From the NCBI GenBank assembly GCA_900313905.1, contig OMTG01000080.1, forward strand, positions 29,208-93,207: a DNA stretch of 64,000 nucleotides, read 5' to 3'. The stretch comes from an uncultured Actinomycetes bacterium. GTDB taxonomy: Bacteria > Actinomycetota > Coriobacteriia > Coriobacteriales > Atopobiaceae. The notes below the pieces were generated by a model, which saw nothing but the letters and a program-made list of their open reading frames with translations, was not told the DNA's origin and did not search any database. Shown here one piece after another: positions 23,825-32,851 of the stretch (positions are counted from its first letter, which is position 1; the number at the start of each line of letters is the position of its first letter). Both the position numbers and the translations under genes were made by a program.

Positions 23825-24352
23825 TCAGAGCTCCTCGAGGCCTTCCTTCAGAAGCCCGAGCGCCACCATGACTGCCTTCATGCGCACCTCGCGCCTATCG
23901 CCGGTGAAGAGATGCATCTCGGTCGCGATCGTCGACCCGTTGCTCATCCCGAACCAGACCGTGCCGACCGGCTTTCCCGGCTCGGCGCCGCCAGGGCCGG
24001 CGATGCCCGTGATCGAGACCGCCACGTCGGAGGCAAGCACCCGCCGTGCGCCCTGGGCCATCTGTGCCGCACACTCAGGCGACACCGCACCGACCCCCGG
24101 CGCATCGAGGATGTCCTGGGAGACGCCGAGCACCGCATGCTTCACGGGAATCGCATAGCTCGTGATGCCGCCCCGGACGACGGATGAGGAGCCCGGCACC
24201 GCCGTGAGGGCGCCTGAGACAAGGCCGCCGGTGCAGGACTCTGCCGTGCCGACCGTCTTGCCCTTGCTGTGCCCCAGGTCGAGCACCTCTTTGGCCGCTT
24301 CCAGGATCTGGTCCCGCGTCGGCAGCTCGATGTCCCTGCTCTTATCAGCCAT
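23825..24352 (-). CDS. pncC: CinA C-terminal-domain protein (nicotinamide-nucleotide amidohydrolase)
   Basis: The 175-residue protein consists only of the CinA C-terminal (PncC) domain. It has VGTAESCTGGLVSGALTAVPGSSSVVRGGITSYA near the start and SITGIAGPGGAEPGKPVGTVW in the middle, both family hallmarks. PncC deamidates NMN to NaMN for pyridine-nucleotide recycling. The N-terminal CinA domain found in many competence-linked CinA proteins is absent. It follows pgsA by three bases, and the pgsA-cinA-recA neighbourhood is widely conserved. Confidence 0.93.
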   Translation of the reverse strand: MADKSRDIELPTRDQILEAAKEVLDLGHSKGKTVGTAESCTGGLVSGALTAVPGSSSVVRGGITSYAIPVKHAVLGVSQDILDAPGVGAVSPECAAQMAQGARRVLASDVAVSITGIAGPGGAEPGKPVGTVWFGMSNGSTIATEMHLFTGDRREVRMKAVMVALGLLKEGLEEL

Positions 24353-24355
24353 ACT

Positions 24356-24952
24356 CTACTCTCCCGTCACATAGCTCCAGGATTTGACAAGATAATCGAC
24401 GCCCGACCAGATGGTGAGGATGGTCGCGACAACCAGGATCCACCAGCTGGCACCTGCAAGCAAGGCCTGGAAGGGCCCCTGCGCAAATGCGCGTGCCAGA
24501 AGCATGCCGCAGATGCCCACCATGGTCGTCGCCGTCTTCGCCTTGCCGAGGTTGCTGGCAGCGATCACGACGCCTTGCGAAGCCACGACCATGCGAAGCC
24601 CCGATACCAGAAGCTCGCGCACGACCACCACCAGGAGCATGAAAGGACCCAGGTCCCCCGTCATGAGAAGGTAGACCAGGGCGAAGATCACGACGAGCTT
24701 GTCTGCGATCGGGTCGAGGAACTTCCCGAAGGTCGTGATCTCGTTCCTGCTCCGCGCAAGATACCCATCGAGCTTGTCTGTGCCCGAGATCACCATGTAG
24801 AAGAGCGCGATGCCGAGCGCAGGCCAGGACACAGCATCCGTTGCCGGCTCCATGGCAAGGCAGGCCAGCATGAACCAGACCGGTATGAGCACGATCCTCA
24901 CGCAGGTCACGATATTGGCCGCGGTCCAGAGCTTCGATGACGTCCGTCCCAT
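24356..24952 (-). CDS. pgsA: CDP-diacylglycerol--glycerol-3-phosphate 3-phosphatidyltransferase
   Basis: PgsA makes phosphatidylglycerol phosphate, the first committed step to the anionic phospholipids. The 198-residue membrane protein carries the CDP-alcohol signature across LDGYLARSRNEITTFGKFLDPIADKL, with both the DG-x2-AR and the G-x3-D-x3-D parts. The opening segment is NIVTCVRIVLIPVWF. Placement between rimO and cinA matches the standard pgsA locus, so this is the canonical PgsA; the longer paralogue at 1739-2503 is the odd one. Confidence 0.94.
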   Translation of the reverse strand: MGRTSSKLWTAANIVTCVRIVLIPVWFMLACLAMEPATDAVSWPALGIALFYMVISGTDKLDGYLARSRNEITTFGKFLDPIADKLVVIFALVYLLMTGDLGPFMLLVVVVRELLVSGLRMVVASQGVVIAASNLGKAKTATTMVGICGMLLARAFAQGPFQALLAGASWWILVVATILTIWSGVDYLVKSWSYVTGE

Positions 24953-24954
24953 GC

Positions 24955-26325
24955 TCAGTCTCCCACCAGCTCGCCGACGAGCTCATAGCAGAAGCTGTCG
25001 ACCAGCCTGACGCGCACGATGTCGCCGACGGCAGCCTCTCCGCTCTCGATATGCACGGCACCATCCGAGTCAGGCGCCTGGAACCAGGCGTGGCCGATGA
25101 GCTCGGGGCCGCCTTCGCCTTCCTCGATGCCGTCGACGATCACATCGACGACCTCGCCGATGTGCTTTGCCGTGGCAGAGAAGCCCATCTGCTCCGCAAG
25201 GTCGACGAGGCGCTGCGTGCGCTCCATCTTGATATCATCTGGGACCTGGTCTGCCATCTCGGCAGCGCGGGTGCCCTCTTCCGGCGAATAGGCGAAGACG
25301 GAGGTGTAGTCGAACTCCTCCTCCTTGATGAAGTCGAGGAGCTCCTCGGCCTCGTCGTCGGTCTCGCCCGGGAATCCCGCCATGCCGGTCGTCCTCAGCA
25401 CCATGCCGGGGATCTCGCGGCGGAGCCGTGCGAAGAGCATGCGCAGCTCCTCTTCGGAGCCAGAGCGTCCCATGCGCTTCAGGACCGACTCGCAGCAGTG
25501 CTGGATCGGGATATCGATGTAGGGAAGCACCTCATCCACATCGCGGATGGTCTCGATGAGCTCGTCTGTCATCCCCTCAGGCTGGAGGTAGAGCACGCGG
25601 ATCCACCCATGGTAGGGCCGCACGGCCTCGGCGACCTGCCGGAGCAGCCAGGCCAGGCTCTTCTTCTCCTTGAAGTCATGGCCCCAGATGCCCGTATCCT
25701 GGCCGATGAGGACGAATTCGCGCACGCCGCCCTCAGCAAGCATCCTGACCTCCGAGAGGATCTCCTCGGCGGAGCGGGAATGATAGCGGCCACGGATATA
25801 GGGAATGGCGCAGAAGGCGCAGAAGCGATCGCAGCCCTCGGAGATCTTCACATAGGCGCTTGCCCCTTCGATGGTGCGCAGCGCCCCCGCATCGAGCGGC
25901 GCTGTGCCCGATGCCACGTCTATGCCCAGGACCTGCGACACGACCGAGACGATCGAGTCCTCGTCGTCCGCCTTCACGAAGGCGGCGACCTCAGGCAGCT
26001 GCTCAGGGAGGTCGTCCCCATAGCGCGAGGGGACGCAGCCGCACATCACGATCGGAAGTCCCCGCACGCCCTCCTCGGTGGCCTCCTCGGCAAGCTCGAG
26101 CGTCGTCTCGATGGACTCGGAGGTCGCCGAGGCAAGGAATGAGCAGGTGTTGATCAGCGCGATGTCTGCATCGCCGACGCCCTCAGCCTCGCCGAAGCCC
26201 GCATGGCCCAGAAGCGACCGCATGCGGTCGGTATCGACCTCATTCTTGGCGCATCCCAGCGTGATATAGAGGACCCGGATGTCTTTCGGGCTAGCGGTAA
26301 TTGACGTACTGGAGTGGCTGTCCAT
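24955..26325 (-). CDS. rimO: Ribosomal protein S12 methylthiotransferase RimO
   Basis: RimO is a radical-SAM methylthiotransferase that modifies an aspartate of ribosomal protein S12. In 456 residues it has LYITLGCAKNEVDTDRM (first cluster cysteine and the RimO-specific CAKN), INTCSFLASAT, CGCVPSRYGD, the radical-SAM triad in CDRFCAFCAIPYIRGRYHSR and a C-terminal TRAM domain. The CAKN motif, compared with CQMN in MiaB and CRVN in MtaB, supports RimO. The start at 26325 overlaps yajQ by 35 bases and gives 17 extra N-terminal residues. Confidence 0.95.
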   Translation of the reverse strand: MDSHSSTSITASPKDIRVLYITLGCAKNEVDTDRMRSLLGHAGFGEAEGVGDADIALINTCSFLASATSESIETTLELAEEATEEGVRGLPIVMCGCVPSRYGDDLPEQLPEVAAFVKADDEDSIVSVVSQVLGIDVASGTAPLDAGALRTIEGASAYVKISEGCDRFCAFCAIPYIRGRYHSRSAEEILSEVRMLAEGGVREFVLIGQDTGIWGHDFKEKKSLAWLLRQVAEAVRPYHGWIRVLYLQPEGMTDELIETIRDVDEVLPYIDIPIQHCCESVLKRMGRSGSEEELRMLFARLRREIPGMVLRTTGMAGFPGETDDEAEELLDFIKEEEFDYTSVFAYSPEEGTRAAEMADQVPDDIKMERTQRLVDLAEQMGFSATAKHIGEVVDVIVDGIEEGEGGPELIGHAWFQAPDSDGAVHIESGEAAVGDIVRVRLVDSFCYELVGELVGD

Positions 26326-26788
26326 AATCCTGCTCTCTGAGAAATGCGATCACTTGCTGGAGGGTGTCACGGGAGGCGGAGCTCACCCTGAGCTTGTCGC
26401 CCTCGACCGTGGCCTTGGCCTTCAGCTTCGTGCCCCGGATATCCTTCGCGATCTTCTTCGCCGTCTCCTGGTCGATGCCCTGCACGAGGACGGCACGCCT
26501 CCGTGCAGCTCCGGCTGCCGCAGGCTCGGTCGCCTGCCAGCGGATGGCGCCGAGGTCGATGCCACGCTTCGCGCATTTCGAATTCACGATGTCGGAGACC
26601 TGCCCCACGACGAACTCGGAAGGGGCGGTGACAGTGATGACGCCTTCCTTCTTGGCATATTCGATCCGGGCGCCGGACCCCTTCAGGTCGTAGCGCTGGG
26701 ACAGCTCCTTCTGGGCCTGCTGGATTGCGTTGTCGACTTCCATGAGGTCGATCTCGGAGACTACATCGAAGCTGGATTCCTTTGCCAT
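26291..26788 (-). CDS. yajQ: YajQ-family cyclic-di-GMP/nucleotide-binding protein
   Basis: The 165-residue protein matches the YajQ (UPF0234) family over its full length: AKESSFDVVSEIDLMEVDNAIQQA at the start and KCAKRGIDLGAIR and DKLRVSSASRDTLQQVIAFLR further on, ending in PLQYVNYR. Family members bind nucleotides and RNA, and some bind cyclic di-GMP and affect transcription factors. The start at 26788 follows the rodZ-like gene stop by 19 bases. The exact cellular function here is unknown. Confidence 0.93.
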   Translation of the reverse strand: MAKESSFDVVSEIDLMEVDNAIQQAQKELSQRYDLKGSGARIEYAKKEGVITVTAPSEFVVGQVSDIVNSKCAKRGIDLGAIRWQATEPAAAGAARRRAVLVQGIDQETAKKIAKDIRGTKLKAKATVEGDKLRVSSASRDTLQQVIAFLREQDYGQPLQYVNYR

Positions 26789-26807
26789 CTTCCCCTCGCT
26801 TCCTTCC

Positions 26808-28274
26808 TTATGCCTTGCCAGCCGAAGCTGCTGCGGACGTGCTCTTCTTCGAGGACGTCTTCGTCGAGGATGACGTGGTCGACGACGTGGAGGTGTCAGA
26901 CGTTCCCGCTGTGGACGAGGATGTTGAGCCCGTGCCAGAAGAGGAGGCATCGGCCGTCGCATCCTTGCTCGTCGTGCTTGCATCCGTGCTCGTGCCGTCA
27001 GAGGACGAGGTGGCCGCATTGGAGCCATCTGTCGTCGTGGTCGTCGTCTGGGGCACCTTGATCGTGAGCGTGCCCAGCCCCGATGTCTTGGTATCGAAGG
27101 CCTGCGTCACACCGTTCTTCGTGACCGTGACGGCCGAGGTATCCCCCACCTGGATGCTCATGGTATCCGTCGGCTCGTAGGTCTGGGTCCAGGGGCCTGT
27201 CACCGACTCGGCGACCATGCTCTTCCCATCGACCGTGATCTCGACCCATGAGACGCTGTTGTCGGAGACGGTCACGACCACTTCCGTCTTCTCGGGCGTG
27301 GTCGTCGTCGATGTGGAGGACGTATCGGTCGTCGATTTCGTCTGCGACGCAGCCGTGCTGTCCTGGGAGCTGCTGCCCTGGGAGGAGCTCTGGGAATTCG
27401 AGCTCGTGCCTGAATCCGTGCTGGTGGTCGTCGTGACGGGCACCGTCGAGGACGAATCATCCGATTCGCCGACCGCATGGTTCACGCACGATCCGACCGA
27501 AAGGACGATGATGAGGGTCAGGACCAGAGCGACGATGATGCCGAGCATGATGACGGTATTCTGGTTCCCGAGCAGCGGCTGTGGCTGGCTGCGGCGGCGC
27601 TGCTGCCGTCTCGGGCGGTCCACATTCGGGCGCTGGGGGTTGGCGATGTTCCTTGAATACCTGCGCCCCTGGGCGGAGTTCGCCGCCTCATAGGGAGAGG
27701 TCGTCTGCCCATAGCGCATGTCGTCGGTATAGCCCTGCTCGACTGGGCGCGTCTCTATCCTCTGCGCGGAGCCATATAAATCGCTCGATCCCTGCCGAGC
27801 GCCTGAGGTGCGGTCCCGGCGCGCAGTCCTTGGTGCCTGCTGCGGGTTGCGTGCCGTATAGGGGCGGCCCTGCTGGGAGCGCTGCCTCTGGCCATATGCC
27901 TGGCTCTGCCCGGCTGGATAGGATGCATCCTGCTGCGATCCGTAGCGGTCCTGCTGGGCTGCCCTTCTGTCCTGATAGGATCGCCGTGCCTCATCGCGCG
28001 AGCGGCGGCGGTCCCTGCTGTCTCCATGTTCGTACACGTCTAGGTCCTCGTTGAATTGCCGTATCACTGCCTGATCGTCCAAACCAAGATAGCGCGCATA
28101 AGATCCGACCATGCTCTGCGCATAGCCATTGTTCGGAATCGACGCGAAATCGCCGCGTTCGAAGGCATCCAGGATGCGCTCCTTCATGCAGAGATCGTGG
28201 GCTGCCTGTCCGAGGGTGATTCCGAGCTGCCTGCGGCGATCAGCCAGCAGCGTGCTGAACCGTGCCTGGGCCAT
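26808..28274 (-). CDS. RodZ-like protein: XRE-type HTH, membrane anchor, DUF4115 and Ser/Thr-rich tail
   Basis: This 488-residue protein has an N-terminal HTH of the RodZ type (residues about 8-75, LLADRRRQLGITLGQAAHD ... YLGLDDQAVIRQF). A long Gln/Arg/Ser-rich cytoplasmic linker (about 90-235) and one transmembrane segment (about 240-262) follow. Outside the membrane come a Ser/Thr-rich stretch, a DUF4115-like beta domain (about 330-410) and a low-complexity Ser/Thr/Ala tail of about 75 residues ending in KKSTSAAASAGKA. RodZ links MreB to the elongation machinery in rods. The tail is unusual and suggests a cell-wall-spanning or modified region. It starts one base after ftsK. Confidence 0.82.
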   Translation of the reverse strand: MAQARFSTLLADRRRQLGITLGQAAHDLCMKERILDAFERGDFASIPNNGYAQSMVGSYARYLGLDDQAVIRQFNEDLDVYEHGDSRDRRRSRDEARRSYQDRRAAQQDRYGSQQDASYPAGQSQAYGQRQRSQQGRPYTARNPQQAPRTARRDRTSGARQGSSDLYGSAQRIETRPVEQGYTDDMRYGQTTSPYEAANSAQGRRYSRNIANPQRPNVDRPRRQQRRRSQPQPLLGNQNTVIMLGIIVALVLTLIIVLSVGSCVNHAVGESDDSSSTVPVTTTTSTDSGTSSNSQSSSQGSSSQDSTAASQTKSTTDTSSTSTTTTPEKTEVVVTVSDNSVSWVEITVDGKSMVAESVTGPWTQTYEPTDTMSIQVGDTSAVTVTKNGVTQAFDTKTSGLGTLTIKVPQTTTTTTDGSNAATSSSDGTSTDASTTSKDATADASSSGTGSTSSSTAGTSDTSTSSTTSSSTKTSSKKSTSAAASAGKA

Positions 28275-28275
28275 C

Positions 28276-30909
28276 CTACTCGACCTCCCGATACTTCTCT
28301 TCAGCAATCCTCAGCTCTTCGAGCCCCGCTTCGTCGAGGAGCACCTCACGGGGCTTCGAGCCATCCGGCGGCCCCACGATGCCCTTGCTCTCGAGCATGT
28401 CCATGATGCGGCCAGCGCGTGCATAGCCCACCTTGAGGCGGCGCTGCAGGCCCGAGGTGGATCCAAGCTGCGAATCCACGACGATCTGTGCAGCCTCCCA
28501 CACGAGGGGGTCGTCGTCCTCGGCGGCAGACTGGCCCGATGCGGAGCCATCCACGCTTCCCGGCGTCACCGCCGAGAGGATCTCGGAGTGGTAGTCGGCC
28601 TCGAAGTGGTCCTTCACGAAGGCGACCACGCTCTCGATCTCGTCGTCCGAGACATAGCAGCCCAAGGCACGCTTCGGCTTGCGTCCACGCAGCCGGTAGA
28701 GCATGTCGCCCGACCCCAGCAGGCGCTCTGCACCCGTCGCATCGAGGATGATGCGGGAGTTCACGGAGGAGTCGACCGACAGCGCGACGCGGTTGTCGAT
28801 GTTGGCCTTGATGAGGCCGGTCACGACATCGGCCGAAGGACGCTGGGTCGCGACGATCAGATGGATGCCTGCCGCTCGTCCAAGCTGTGCGATGCGGACG
28901 ATCGAGGCCTCGACATCCTTCCTCGCCACCATCATGAGGTCGGAGAGCTCGTCGATCACGATCACGAAATAGGGCATGTGCTCAGGTGGATGCTCCATGT
29001 CGGCCCATTTGTCGCCGTCTATGTTCGCATTGAAGGTCTTGATGTCGCGCACCTTGTAATGCTCGAAGACCTTGAGGCGGCGCTCCATCTCGGAGACGCC
29101 CCACTGCAGGGCGCCTGCCGCCTGATGCGGATCGGTCACGACCGGCACATAGAGATGGGGCAGGCCATTGTAGCCGGTGAATTCGACACGCTTCGGATCG
29201 ATCATGATCATGCGCACCTGCTGAGGCGTCGCACGCATGAGCATCGAGACGATGATGGTATTGAGGAGCACCGACTTGCCAGAGCCCGTCGTGCCTGCCA
29301 CGAGCAGGTGCGGGAGTTTCGCGATATCGACCGTGATGGGCCTTCCTTCGGTATCGCGGCCGAATGCCACCTCGAGCGGGCTCTGGCTCTTCGCATAGGG
29401 CAGCACATCGCCGAGGCAGACGCTCTGGCGCTCCTTGTTCGGAATCTCGATGCCAACAAGCGAGGTGCCCGGGATGGGGGCGAAGATGCGGACTGAAGTC
29501 GCTGCGAGCGAGAGGGCGATATCGTCCTCGAGGTTCGTGATGCGGCTCACACGCTCGCCTTCGCCCATCGAGATCTGGAACGTCGTGACGATCGGGCCCG
29601 AGACCCAGCCGACGACCTTGCTCGTGAGGCCGAACTCCTCAAGCGTGCTCTGGAGGCGCGCAGCGGTCGCCTTGAGCTCATCCTGCGAGCTCATGCTCTG
29701 GGCCGAGTCGGGATTCGATTCGAGGAGCGAGAGCGGCGGCAGCTCGGGGTTGTCGGCAGAGGCATCCTTCGCCGGCACGATGGCAGGCGTCTCCGCCTTC
29801 TGGGAGGAGGCCGCAAACGGCTTGAGGCGGCGCTTCTTGGTCGACCCCTCCTTCTGGGCAGAGGCCTTGTCCTCGGCCTCCTTCTTCGCAGCTGCGTCGC
29901 GGAGGAAGTCAGGGACGTTCTCATGCTGCGGCGCTGCAGCTGCCACCGTGGCAGTCGCAGGATCTGCCGTCACATTCGATGCATCGGAGTCGTCGGCCAC
30001 ATCCTTGGCCGGCTCGGCATGCTTGAGCGAGAGGCGGGGATGGCGCTTCTTCTTGGGGGCCTCGGCCTCATCGGAAGCAGCATCCTGCGCCTTCTTGCCA
30101 CGCTTCAGCACGGTCGTCTTGCGTTCGCCGATATAGGTCGTCTTCCCCTCCCCCGTCTCATCGAAGAGCCTTGTGGGAGCGGTGCCATCAGGATCGTCCA
30201 TATCGGAGAAGAGGTCGTCCACGCTCTGGATGGGGGAAGCAGCAGCGCCGCCGAAGGCAGCCTCCGGCACGGCTTTGGCCTGTGCCCTCTGCGCCTGGGC
30301 AGCAAGCCTTCCCTGCTTTGCCTGCTCTACCGTTCGCTTCATGCCCTCCTGCATCTTCTGGAAGGAGAGGCCACAGACGAGGATGCCCGTGACGATGAGG
30401 GCGACGAGGACGACATTCGCGATGATGCGTCCCACCAGGGCAAGCAGCGCCCATGCAAGGGCGCCGCCCACGATGCCGCCGGTCGTCTCCACGTACCCCT
30501 CCATCAGGAAGATCTGGCTGGGGGCCGACTCAGGCACGCCGCCATTCACCGAGAAGAGGGCAAGGATCGCAAGGACGATGGGCCCGAGGCCACACGCCAC
30601 GCGCTTCGACCCCACGACGTCGCGCTGCATGAAATGGGAGATGGCAAAGACGACGATGGCGATGGGGCACAGGATGGCACCGACCCCGAAGAGGTAGGTG
30701 AGCCCGGCACCCAGCAAGGAAGTCACGATGGCGGTCGTCGGAAAGACGAGGGATACCACCATCGCGACGGCAAGCACGATGAGGGCCACCGCCAGGATGT
30801 CCTGCCTGACGGATGGCTCGATGACGGCAGGAGCATTCTGCTGCACCTGTGGCTTGGCCGAGCGGCCCTTTTTCTGCTGTGCGTTCTGTCCCTTGCGTTG
30901 AGAAGCCAT
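28276..30909 (-). CDS. ftsK: DNA translocase FtsK/SpoIIIE
   Basis: FtsK pumps chromosomal DNA through the closing septum. The 877-residue protein has four membrane helices in the first 200 residues and a Pro/Lys/Glu-rich linker (about 210-420) with KKKRHPRL and KKRRLKPF basic patches. The alpha/beta motor has Walker A GTTGSGKS near residue 545, MIMIDPKRVEF and the VIDELSDLMM Walker B. A C-terminal gamma winged-helix follows (TSGLQRRLKVGYARAGRIMDMLE), which reads the orienting DNA motifs. It follows rnj with no gap and overlaps no other gene, in the rnj-ftsK order common in Gram-positives. Confidence 0.98.
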   Translation of the reverse strand: MASQRKGQNAQQKKGRSAKPQVQQNAPAVIEPSVRQDILAVALIVLAVAMVVSLVFPTTAIVTSLLGAGLTYLFGVGAILCPIAIVVFAISHFMQRDVVGSKRVACGLGPIVLAILALFSVNGGVPESAPSQIFLMEGYVETTGGIVGGALAWALLALVGRIIANVVLVALIVTGILVCGLSFQKMQEGMKRTVEQAKQGRLAAQAQRAQAKAVPEAAFGGAAASPIQSVDDLFSDMDDPDGTAPTRLFDETGEGKTTYIGERKTTVLKRGKKAQDAASDEAEAPKKKRHPRLSLKHAEPAKDVADDSDASNVTADPATATVAAAAPQHENVPDFLRDAAAKKEAEDKASAQKEGSTKKRRLKPFAASSQKAETPAIVPAKDASADNPELPPLSLLESNPDSAQSMSSQDELKATAARLQSTLEEFGLTSKVVGWVSGPIVTTFQISMGEGERVSRITNLEDDIALSLAATSVRIFAPIPGTSLVGIEIPNKERQSVCLGDVLPYAKSQSPLEVAFGRDTEGRPITVDIAKLPHLLVAGTTGSGKSVLLNTIIVSMLMRATPQQVRMIMIDPKRVEFTGYNGLPHLYVPVVTDPHQAAGALQWGVSEMERRLKVFEHYKVRDIKTFNANIDGDKWADMEHPPEHMPYFVIVIDELSDLMMVARKDVEASIVRIAQLGRAAGIHLIVATQRPSADVVTGLIKANIDNRVALSVDSSVNSRIILDATGAERLLGSGDMLYRLRGRKPKRALGCYVSDDEIESVVAFVKDHFEADYHSEILSAVTPGSVDGSASGQSAAEDDDPLVWEAAQIVVDSQLGSTSGLQRRLKVGYARAGRIMDMLESKGIVGPPDGSKPREVLLDEAGLEELRIAEEKYREVE

Positions 30910-32571
30910 TTACACCTCCAGGACGACCGGGATGACCATCGGCCTCGTGTGCGTCCTGTTCCAGAGATAGTTGGAGAGTCCATTGCGTGCTGCCTTGCGC
31001 ATCGCATCGATCGTCGCATTGCCGGAGATCTTGTTGACGGCCGCACGGACGGAATCCTCTGCGCCACCGATGAGCTCCTCGTCGTTTGCGGCCGAGAAGC
31101 CACGGCTCGAGAGGTCGACGTCCTCGACCTTGTGGGTGCGCGAAGAGGTCGTGACGACGCAGGTGACGATGCCGTCGGTCGCAAGACGCTTGCGGTCGCG
31201 CAGCACGACAGGATCGGCATCAGAGACCGAGCCGCCGTCCACGTACACGACGCCGGAGTCAACCGGGGCCGAACGGCGTACCTTGTGGCGGCGCATCTCG
31301 AGCGTGTCGCCGTTGTCGCAGACGAAGATGTTCTCGTCGGGGATGCCCATCTGGCGGGCAAGCTCGGCGTGCGCCCTCAGGTGCACTGCCTCGCCGTGGA
31401 CCGGCATGAAGTACTTCGGATGCACCATGGCGAGCATGAGCTTGAGCTCCTCCTGGGAGCCATGGCCCGAGACATGCACGAGCGTGTTGCTCTTGTCGTA
31501 GATGTAGCATCCAAGCTTCGAGAGCGAGTTGATGACGCCCTGGACGCTCTTCTCGTTGCCCGGGACCGGCGTGGCGGAGATGATGACCGTATCTCCCTCG
31601 TGGATCGAGAGGGACTTGTGCTCGCCGTTCGCCATGCGCGAGAGCGCGGAGAGCGGCTCGCCCTGCGATCCCGTGCACATGACGACGATCTTCTCGTCGG
31701 GTATGGAGTCCACATCGTAGGCATCGATGATGTCCTCATCGGCGATGTTGAGGTAGCCGAGCTCTCGGGCGATGGCGGTGTTCGTGACCATCGAGCGGCC
31801 GGTCACGACGACCTTGCGGCCGACAGCCGTGGCGGCATCGCAGATCTGCTGCAGGCGATGGATATGGCTCGAGAAGGACGCGACGAAGACGCGTCCCGGA
31901 GCATTCTTGATGATGTGGCGAAGGGCGGGGCCGACCGCTGCCTCGGAGGGCGTGAAGCCGGGCTTGGTCGCATTCGTCGAATCGGAGAGCAGGAGGTCGA
32001 CGCCCATGGAGGCGAAGCGGTTGATCGCTGCATAGTCAGGGCGCACGCCGTCAATCGGCGTCTGGTCGAGCTTGAAGTCGCCCGTATGCATGACCGTGCC
32101 GGCAGGGCACTTGAGGTAGACGCCAAGCGATGCCGGAATCGAGTGCGTCATGCTGAAGAAGTTGACCGTGAACTCGCCGAGCTCGATCTTCGAGCCGTCC
32201 GTCACCTCGCGGAAATCCGGATTCTTGATGCGGTGCTCCTCGAGCTTGCCTTCGATGAGCTTGAGGGTGAGCTTCGATGAGAAGATGGGCACCTTATGGG
32301 TGAGGTCCTGCAGAAGGTAGGGCATCGCCCCCGTGTGGTCCTCATGCCCGTGGGTCACGATGATGCCACGGAGCTTCTCTTCGTTCTCCAGCACGTAGGT
32401 ATAGTCGGGCAGCACCAAGTCAACGCCGGGCATATCGTCGTCCGGGAACATGATGCCGGCATCGATCAGGATCATGTCGTCGCCGTACTCGAAGGCGGTC
32501 ATGTTCTTGCCAATGCCATCCAAGCCCCCAAGCGGTATGACCTTGAGGGACTTCACTTCAGTTTTTGCCAT
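30910..32571 (-). CDS. rnj: Ribonuclease J
   Basis: RNase J is a metallo-beta-lactamase ribonuclease with 5'-exo and endonuclease activity in mRNA decay and rRNA processing. The 553-residue length is typical. The HGHEDHTGAMPY motif (about residue 75) supplies zinc ligands, and the beta-CASP motifs are SDSTNATKPGFTPSE, the VASFSSHIHRLQQ region and HVSGHGSQEEL. I place the start at the ATG at 32571, followed by KTEVKSLKVIPLGGLDGIGKN, with AAGGAG about 12 bases upstream; the upstream frame is not protein-like. It heads the operon rnj-ftsK-rodZ-yajQ-rimO-pgsA-cinA. Confidence 0.97.
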   Translation of the reverse strand: MAKTEVKSLKVIPLGGLDGIGKNMTAFEYGDDMILIDAGIMFPDDDMPGVDLVLPDYTYVLENEEKLRGIIVTHGHEDHTGAMPYLLQDLTHKVPIFSSKLTLKLIEGKLEEHRIKNPDFREVTDGSKIELGEFTVNFFSMTHSIPASLGVYLKCPAGTVMHTGDFKLDQTPIDGVRPDYAAINRFASMGVDLLLSDSTNATKPGFTPSEAAVGPALRHIIKNAPGRVFVASFSSHIHRLQQICDAATAVGRKVVVTGRSMVTNTAIARELGYLNIADEDIIDAYDVDSIPDEKIVVMCTGSQGEPLSALSRMANGEHKSLSIHEGDTVIISATPVPGNEKSVQGVINSLSKLGCYIYDKSNTLVHVSGHGSQEELKLMLAMVHPKYFMPVHGEAVHLRAHAELARQMGIPDENIFVCDNGDTLEMRRHKVRRSAPVDSGVVYVDGGSVSDADPVVLRDRKRLATDGIVTCVVTTSSRTHKVEDVDLSSRGFSAANDEELIGGAEDSVRAAVNKISGNATIDAMRKAARNGLSNYLWNRTHTRPMVIPVVLEV

Positions 32572-32787
32572 CGAGGATTCTATCTCCTTCCATGTGATGG
32601 GTTTGCATTTCGTTCGTACCTGCACAGCCAGCGCTGATGTTGTTGCCAGGCTGTGCTTGCTTGCATTGATTCGGGGGCCATGCGCCATCACAGGCGCGGC
32701 CGCGCTTTCCTACCCTCTGATAGTACCCGACTGGAGCACCTTCGGAAGCGTTGCGCATGAAGCGCCATGATTATTCTTGAGTTCTGT

Positions 32788-32822
32788 AAAAAGGGGTGGG
32801 AACCTTCACAGTCCCCACCCCT
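32788..32822 (-). terminator. Intrinsic terminator of pnp
   Basis: AGGGGTGGG (32792-32800) and CCCACCCCT (32814-32822) make a perfect 9-bp stem. The minus strand then continues with TTTTACAG. It lies 30 bases beyond the pnp stop codon and separates pnp from rnj. Confidence 0.9.
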
Positions 32823-32851
32823 CCTGTCTGGAATATGCCAGATGCTCTGGA

